A DNA stretch of 64,000 nucleotides, from the NCBI GenBank assembly GCA_029202405.1, contig CP119312.1, positions 2,113,001 through 2,177,000 on the forward strand, given 5' to 3'. Under the pieces are notes generated by a model that was given only the letters and a program-made list of their open reading frames with translations, ran no database searches and was not told the DNA's origin. This DNA is from Candidatus Devosia phytovorans. GTDB taxonomy: Bacteria > Pseudomonadota > Alphaproteobacteria > Rhizobiales > Devosiaceae. Below, piece after piece: positions 59,315 through 64,000 of this stretch (the stretch's first letter is position 1; each line of letters opens with the position of its first letter). A program made the translations under genes and the position numbers.

Positions 59315-59605
59315 ATGCCCCAGTTCTTTTTCCATTACCGCACCGATGATGAATTGATCCGCGACGTGGATGGCAGCGAACTGCCAGATCTCGACGCGGC
59401 AGAGCACAAGGCCGCAGCCCTGGCCAAGGCGATCGTCGAGCATGCGGCGAGTACGGGCGGAGACACGCGCCTGCCCCGGTCGATCGAAATCACCGACGCG
59501 GCGGGTGAGGAACTGCTCTATATCGTGTTCTGGGCGGGACCAAAGATTGGCGCAGACGGCAAGGATGATGACTCGCTGATCGAGCAAGTGCCTACTGTTC
59601 ATTGA
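59315..59605 (+). CDS. Small DUF6894-like protein
   Basis: A 96-residue soluble protein. The start MPQFFFHYRTDDELIRDVDG and the ELPDLDAAEHKAAALAKAIVE helix match the pattern of the DUF6894 family, small proteins common in Rhizobiales with no known function. No membrane segment or catalytic motif is seen. GGGAGGCGTTC lies just before the ATG. The promoter of the toxin-antitoxin pair starts directly after its stop. Confidence 0.75.
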   Translation: MPQFFFHYRTDDELIRDVDGSELPDLDAAEHKAAALAKAIVEHAASTGGDTRLPRSIEITDAAGEELLYIVFWAGPKIGADGKDDDSLIEQVPTVH

Positions 59606-59608
59606 TAT

Positions 59609-59644
59609 TATCAGTTTGAACTGATATAGGTTGAGGCCTATAAT
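59609..59644 (+). promoter_or_regulatory. higBA promoter with operator overlapping the -35 box
   Basis: TTGAAC (59616-59621), a 17-base spacer and TATAAT (59639-59644) form a near-consensus sigma-70 promoter. TATCAGTTTGAACTGATA (59609-59626), a perfect inverted repeat apart from its two central bases, covers the -35 box. It is the expected binding site of the antitoxin for autorepression. Confidence 0.85.
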
Positions 59645-59666
59645 TTCTGCGCTTGGGGGCGCGGGA

Positions 59667-60020
59667 ATGGCTGGTGTTTGGGTTGTTCTGGAACATCCGA
59701 AGTTTGCGCGAGAATGGGAAAGGCTGCCCATTTCAACGCAGAAAAAGCTGGATGCTGTCGTCCAGATTCTCAGAGAGCACGGGCCAGCATTAGGACGCCC
59801 CTATGTCGATACGCTCAATGCGTCGCGTCATGGGAACATGAAGGAAATTCGGCTCAACGCCGACGGTGTCTGGCGCTTTGCATTTGCGTTCGACCCCGCA
59901 CGCAACGCCGTCATCCTGGTCGGAGGGGACAAGGAAGGCGAGAACCAGACGGCCTTCTACAAGAAGTTCATCCGTTTGGCCGATGCGCGACTTGATGAAT
60001 GGCTGGCACAGGAGAGTTGA
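59667..60020 (+). CDS. higB: RelE/HigB-type toxin
   Basis: A 117-residue protein of the RelE/ParE-like toxin fold (phage Gp49-like group): HPKFAREWERLPISTQKKLD, HGNMKEIRLNADGVWRFAFA and VGGDKEGENQTAFYKKFIRL. Such toxins cleave mRNA at the ribosome. ATG 59667 follows GGGGGCGCGGGA. The antitoxin gene starts one base after its stop, in the toxin-first order of HigBA systems. Confidence 0.85.
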   Translation: MAGVWVVLEHPKFAREWERLPISTQKKLDAVVQILREHGPALGRPYVDTLNASRHGNMKEIRLNADGVWRFAFAFDPARNAVILVGGDKEGENQTAFYKKFIRLADARLDEWLAQES

Positions 60021-60021
60021 C

Positions 60022-60408
60022 ATGACAAGGTACAAGAGATCCGACTTCCTCCCCGCTGACAGGCATTTCAACGCCCGCCCTCCCGAGGAACAGGCCGAAA
60101 TTCTTGCCGAAGCAGACAGGATGATGGCGGAAATCCACCTGGCGAGTGTTCGCAAGGCCCTGACCGTCACGCAGGCTGACCTCGCCGAAAGGACGGGCCT
60201 CAAGCAAGGTGAAATTTCGCGGATCGAGAATGCGGTGACGAGCGTGCAGATCAAGACGCTGCAGCGCTATGTCAGCGGGCTTGGTGGTCAGTTGCGCATC
60301 GTGGCTGACTTTCCGGATGGATCGAAGGCGGAGATTCCGCTGCGAAATGGCAAGCCGGTCAAATCGAAGGCGATTGTCGCGGCGGCAGACCGCAAGAAGT
60401 CGGCCTGA
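60022..60408 (+). CDS. higA: XRE-family antitoxin
   Basis: A 128-residue protein with a central helix-turn-helix (VTQADLAERTGLKQGEISRI, ENAVTSVQIKTLQRYVSGLG). The N-terminal part (about 40 residues) is probably the toxin-neutralising segment. It should bind HigB and the palindrome at 59609-59626. CAGGAGAG before the ATG overlaps the toxin stop region, so translation is coupled. Confidence 0.87.
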   Translation: MTRYKRSDFLPADRHFNARPPEEQAEILAEADRMMAEIHLASVRKALTVTQADLAERTGLKQGEISRIENAVTSVQIKTLQRYVSGLGGQLRIVADFPDGSKAEIPLRNGKPVKSKAIVAAADRKKSA

Positions 60409-60414
60409 GAGAAC

Positions 60415-60440
60415 AAAAACGCCGGCCCGAGGGCCGGCGT
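60415..60440 (-). terminator. Rho-independent terminator of the sulfate-binding protein gene
   Basis: ACGCCGGCCC (60419-60428) pairs perfectly with GGGCCGGCGT (60431-60440). On the minus strand the stem is followed by TTTTGTTC. It sits between the ends of the convergent higA and sbp genes. Confidence 0.88.
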
Positions 60441-60470
60441 CCTAACGTCCGGGAGGACGATTGCCTTGGA

Positions 60471-61505
60471 TCACTGCGCCGGCGTGCCGGTGTAGATCTG
60501 GTCGAAGATGCCGCCGTCGCCGAAGAAGTGGGGCTGGGCTTCGCGCCAGCCGCCGAAGTCCTCGATGGTGACGAGGTTGACCTCGCCGAAGCGGGCGACG
60601 TCTTCCGGCGCTGCGGCTTCTGGCTTGAAGGGACGGTAGTAGTTGGCGGCAGCGATCGCCTGGCCTTCGTCGGAATAGAGATATTCGAGATAGGCCTGGG
60701 CCAGATCGGTATTGCCTTTCTTTTCGGCATTGCCGACGACAAGCGCGACGGGGGGTTCGGCGAGGATCGAAACCGAGGGGGTCACGATGTCGAAGGCATC
60801 GGGGCCGAGTTCCTCGAGGGCGAGATAGGCTTCGTTTTCCCAGGCGAGAAGGACATCACCGATGCCACGCTGCACGAAGGTGGTGGTGGAGCCGCGGGCA
60901 CCGGTATCGAGCACGGGGACGTGCTTGTAGAGCTCGGTGACATAGGCCTGGGCGGTTTCATCGGAGCCGTCCGGCTGCGCCTTGGCCCAGGCCCAGGCTG
61001 CGAGGAGATTCCAGCGGGCGCCGCCAGAGGTCTTGGGATTGGGCGTGATGACCTCGACGCCATCATTGGTGAGATCGCCCCAGTCATTGAGACCCTTGGG
61101 ATTACCCTTGCGGACCAGGAAGACGATGGTCGAGGTATAGGGGGCGTTGTTGTTTTCGAGCGTGCCGCGCCAGTCGGCGGGGATCAGCGTCGGATCGGCG
61201 TCGGAAATGGCGTTGATGTCGGATTCGAGCGCCAGGGTCACGACATCGGCCTCGAGTCCATCAATGACCGTGCGGGCCTGGGCGCCTGAGCCACCGTGGG
61301 TGGTCTGGATGGCCACGGTTTCACCCGCGGTTTCCTGCCAGTGAGTGGTGAAGGCCTGGTTGAACTGCTGGTAGAGCTCGCGGGTCGGATCGTAGCTGAC
61401 GTTGATCAGGGTGCGATCCTGCGCATGCGCCGTGGTGACGGCAAAGCCCAGCATCAGCGAGGCGGCCAGACCGGCGTAGGCGATGTATCTTGAAGCGTTC
61501 TTCAT
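60471..61505 (-). CDS. sbp: Periplasmic sulfate-binding protein
   Basis: A 344-residue secreted protein. Residues 1-28 are a signal peptide (ends VTTAHAQ). The mature part has the Sbp/CysP pattern: LINVSYDPTRELYQQFNQAF, THGGSGAQARTVIDGLEADV, PNPKTSGGARWNLLAAWAWA and the oxyanion-binding serine/glycine runs in those loops. It captures sulfate for CysT/CysW/CysA, whose genes lie 4.4 kb downstream on the same strand, separated by unrelated genes. It has its own promoter and terminator. Confidence 0.95.
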   Translation of the reverse strand: MKNASRYIAYAGLAASLMLGFAVTTAHAQDRTLINVSYDPTRELYQQFNQAFTTHWQETAGETVAIQTTHGGSGAQARTVIDGLEADVVTLALESDINAISDADPTLIPADWRGTLENNNAPYTSTIVFLVRKGNPKGLNDWGDLTNDGVEVITPNPKTSGGARWNLLAAWAWAKAQPDGSDETAQAYVTELYKHVPVLDTGARGSTTTFVQRGIGDVLLAWENEAYLALEELGPDAFDIVTPSVSILAEPPVALVVGNAEKKGNTDLAQAYLEYLYSDEGQAIAAANYYRPFKPEAAAPEDVARFGEVNLVTIEDFGGWREAQPHFFGDGGIFDQIYTGTPAQ

Positions 61506-61808
61506 CTCTGTCTCCCCGATGAGATCGATGGGAAAAGACTACCAGACCAATCGTCTATCGCAAGGCGATGGGCTCGCGCTGTTGTAACGCGCGGGAAAAC
61601 AGTTTGCTGCATTCGAGGTTCTGGCGAGAAAAACATGGCGGAGAGCGAGAAAAAGGCTCGGTCTGCGCAAATTCATTCCAATCTGATCGTCGAGCAATCG
61701 GGCCTTGCTGTCATGCTGCCATTATGACGCCGCGCTAGTGGTTGAAGGAGAGGCAGACAGGTGCGAGCGGCGTGCCTAGAGTGACGCTGCGAGATGGGGA
61801 GTCGTTGA
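61506..61808. other. Intergenic region between divergent sbp and glutamate dehydrogenase genes
   Basis: A 303-base region that must hold the divergent promoters of sbp (minus) and the glutamate dehydrogenase gene (plus). No additional gene, repeat or strong hairpin is evident. GGGGAG at 8-base spacing supports the ATG at 61809. Confidence 0.6.
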
Positions 61809-64000
61809 ATGGACCTTGGGCAATCGAACCTGCTGGAGCGGGCTGAAGCGCTGATGGCTGGGGATGAGGGATTTGCGCGGTTCTTCCGGGCGGCGATCCT
61901 GGCCACGGACAAAGAGGACCTGGCACGACAGACGCCGGAGCGGTTCGAGGCGGACCTGCGCCAGTCCTATCAGTTGCTGGTGTCCTTCGAGGGCGATGGC
62001 AGCCGGTTGAGCGCGACGCCGCCGGCCGTGACGGGCGATCCGCTGGTGGTGGATGTAGTGTCGCCGGACATGCCGTTTATCGTCGACAGCGCGCTGGCGG
62101 CGGTGCGGGCGGCGGGTGGCACGGTGCGGCTGTTTACCCATCCGGTGGTCAAGGTGGACAATGGCACGGTAAGTGCCAATGGCGGGCGGGCGCTGAGCCT
62201 GCTGCATATTTACAGCGATCCGGTGGACGATGTTTCGGCGCTGACAGCGGAAGTCGAAGCGACGATGGCCGAGGTGACGCGGGCGGTCAGCGACTGGCAG
62301 GCGATGCTGGAGCGGCTGCGCAAGGGTGTCGCGGCGCTGCAGCAGAGCCCTGCCCCCAACAAGGACGAGAAGCTGCGGTTTCTCGACTGGCTGATCGAGC
62401 ATAATTTCACCTTCCTCGGCATGCGGGAATATCGGCTGGGGGCGGAGGGCCTGGCGCCGGTCGCGGGCAGCGGGCTGGGGATTTTGCGCGACCCCGATTT
62501 CAAAGTGCTGCGCAGCGGCGCGAGTTTTGTGGAATCGACGCCCCAGCATGCTGCCTTCATGGCGGGTAACGAACCGCTGCTGGTGACCAAGGCCAATGTG
62601 CGGGCGCGGGTGCATCGGCGCGTGCATATGGATTATGTGGGCATCAAGCTGTTTGGCGCGGATGGCGCGGCGACGGGCGAGCTGCGCATCGTGGGGCTGT
62701 TCACAGCGCAGGCGCTGGCGACGCCGCATACCGACGTGCCTGTTATCCGGCGCAAGATTGCCGAGGTGATGCGCAAGTCGGGCGTCGATCCGCTGGGGCA
62801 TGACGGGCGGACGCTGCTGAGCGCGCTGGACAGCTATCCGCGCGACGAGCTGTTCCAGATCGGGGGCGAACAGCTTTATGAATTCGCCACGGCGATTGCT
62901 GGCCTTTATGACCGGCCGCGGGTGCGGGTGCTGCCGCGCATCGACCGGTTCGACAATTTTGTCTCGGTGTTGGTTTATGTGCCACGCGATCGCTACGACA
63001 GCGAGGCACGGGCCCGGATCACGCGCTATCTGGCACAGGTCTATGACGGGCGCGTTTCGGCCTATTATCCGCATTTCCCGGAAGGGGATCTGGTGCGGCT
63101 GCATGTGATCATCGGGCGGATTGCCGGCGCGACGCCGCAGCCGAGCCGGGCGACGCTGGAGGACCATGTCGATGCGCTAACCTCCAATTTCGGTGATGTG
63201 CTGGCGGCGACGGCGCGGGATCCGGCGACGATCAGCGATTATCGCGGGGCGTTCTCGGCGGCCTATCAGTCACGCAATACGGCGGTGGATGCGCTGGATG
63301 ATATCGGCGTGCTGCGGTCCCTGGGCGATGGCGCGGGGGTGGCGATACGGCTGCGGGCGCGCGAGGGCGCGGACGGGGCGCTGGGGCTCAAATTCTACCA
63401 CCGCGAGAGCGCCATTCCGCTGAGCGACCGCGTGCCGATGATCGAGGCCTTTGGCTTCCGGGTGATCGACGAGCGCACCTATACGGTGGTGCCGCGCGAC
63501 GGGGTCGAGCGGTATCTGCATGACATGGTGCTGGCGCCGAGCGAAGGGGCGAGCTTTGATCTCAGCGCGCGCGGCGCAGCGGTCGAGGAAGGGCTGCTCG
63601 CGGTGTGGGATGGGCTGGCCGAGAGTGATCAGCTCAATGCGCTGGTCAGCCGGACCATGCTGGGCTGGACGGATGCGGCGCCGCTGCGGGCGCTGTCGCG
63701 GTATCTCAGACAGATCGGGACGAGCTATTCGCAGCGCTATATTGCCAATGTGCTGGTGAAACAGGCGGAGGCCGCTTCGGCGCTGGTGGCGCTGTTCAAT
63801 GCGCTGCATGACCCCGTGCAGGACGATCGGGAGGTCGCAGCCGAGGAAGCGCGGGAGCGGATCGTTGCGGCGCTCGATGCCATGGCGTCGCTGGACGAGG
63901 ACACGATTGTCAGGCGCTTCGTCAACCTGATCGAGGCCTCGGTGCGGACCAATGCGTTTCAGCGCGATGAGGCGGGGCAGCGCATGCCGGCGCTGGCGAT
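61809..64000 (+). CDS. NAD-specific glutamate dehydrogenase, large type, 3' end beyond window edge
   Basis: The first 730 residues of a large (about 180 kDa class) NAD-glutamate dehydrogenase. The visible part covers the N-terminal regulatory region: LRQSYQLLVSFEGDG, VDVVSPDMPFIVDSALAAVR (an ACT-like segment), FLDWLIEHNFTFLGMREYRL and a long helical part rich in Arg, Ala and Asp. The catalytic domain lies beyond the edge. It deaminates glutamate to 2-oxoglutarate, which would continue the proline and glutamate catabolism started by PutA. Confidence 0.93.
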   Translation, partial: MDLGQSNLLERAEALMAGDEGFARFFRAAILATDKEDLARQTPERFEADLRQSYQLLVSFEGDGSRLSATPPAVTGDPLVVDVVSPDMPFIVDSALAAVRAAGGTVRLFTHPVVKVDNGTVSANGGRALSLLHIYSDPVDDVSALTAEVEATMAEVTRAVSDWQAMLERLRKGVAALQQSPAPNKDEKLRFLDWLIEHNFTFLGMREYRLGAEGLAPVAGSGLGILRDPDFKVLRSGASFVESTPQHAAFMAGNEPLLVTKANVRARVHRRVHMDYVGIKLFGADGAATGELRIVGLFTAQALATPHTDVPVIRRKIAEVMRKSGVDPLGHDGRTLLSALDSYPRDELFQIGGEQLYEFATAIAGLYDRPRVRVLPRIDRFDNFVSVLVYVPRDRYDSEARARITRYLAQVYDGRVSAYYPHFPEGDLVRLHVIIGRIAGATPQPSRATLEDHVDALTSNFGDVLAATARDPATISDYRGAFSAAYQSRNTAVDALDDIGVLRSLGDGAGVAIRLRAREGADGALGLKFYHRESAIPLSDRVPMIEAFGFRVIDERTYTVVPRDGVERYLHDMVLAPSEGASFDLSARGAAVEEGLLAVWDGLAESDQLNALVSRTMLGWTDAAPLRALSRYLRQIGTSYSQRYIANVLVKQAEAASALVALFNALHDPVQDDREVAAEEARERIVAALDAMASLDEDTIVRRFVNLIEASVRTNAFQRDEAGQRMPALA

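Overview
The window looks like part of the chromosome of a high-GC alphaproteobacterium in the order Hyphomicrobiales (Rhizobiales). The FixL-FixJ-FixK cascade, the ccoNOQP-ccoGHIS cbb3 oxidase cluster, the very large NAD-glutamate dehydrogenase and the gene-flanking palindromic repeats all point that way. A Devosia-like genus is my best guess from gene content alone. I see no rRNA, tRNA, CRISPR array, prophage or transposase.

Layout. 1-10.2 kb is a catabolic locus, all on the minus strand: a sugar-type ABC transporter, an amidase, a histidinol-dehydrogenase-like enzyme, an SDR oxidoreductase, a LacI-family repressor and a cupin protein. Four copies of a TGCATwCGTATGCA palindrome in its three promoter regions mark it as one LacI regulon. 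10.5-13.0 kb is a single adenylation/carrier/membrane-acyltransferase fusion protein. 13.3-19.8 kb is a two-component system next to a divergent RND efflux pair. 20-21.5 kb encodes a succinyl-CoA:acetate CoA-transferase-type enzyme.

21.6-37.1 kb is a micro-oxic respiration island: an Fe-S type FNR regulator, hemN, ccoS, ccoI, ccoH, ccoG, ccoP, ccoQ, ccoO, ccoN, a degenerate hemerythrin-like protein, a TauE/SafE-like membrane protein, fixL, fixJ, a degenerate receiver protein, fixK and a pseudoazurin. Six TTGAy-N4-rTCAA boxes connect these genes to FNR/FixK. Membrane-bound FixL would sense O2, FixJ would relay the signal to fixK, and FNR/FixK would activate the oxidase, its copper-loading machinery, anaerobic haem synthesis and a copper electron carrier.

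37.2-39.8 kb is an ArsR-type regulator with a GH51 arabinofuranosidase. 39.9-41.7 kb holds a GNAT acetyltransferase and an M24 peptidase. 42.4-48.3 kb is a dipeptide-type ABC transporter. Its binding-protein gene has a one-base frameshift at the signal peptide and lies opposite the permease/ATPase operon, behind an XRE-cupin regulator. A GAF-domain protein follows. 49.1-53.2 kb is proline catabolism (putA with an Lrp-type regulator). 53.3-56.1 kb is the sulfate permease (cysA, cysW, cysT) with a possible 13-residue leader peptide. 56.3-58.3 kb carries a truncated haemoglobin, a SufR-like regulator and Fe-superoxide dismutase. 58.6-60.4 kb carries a flavin reductase, a DUF6894-like protein and a higBA toxin-antitoxin pair. 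The sulfate-binding protein gene (60.5-61.5 kb) is separated from cysTWA by this block. The window ends inside an NAD-glutamate dehydrogenase gene.

Three dispersed repeat families sit in the gaps between 40 and 59.3 kb. Many genes overlap by 1-17 bases, so translational coupling is common here.
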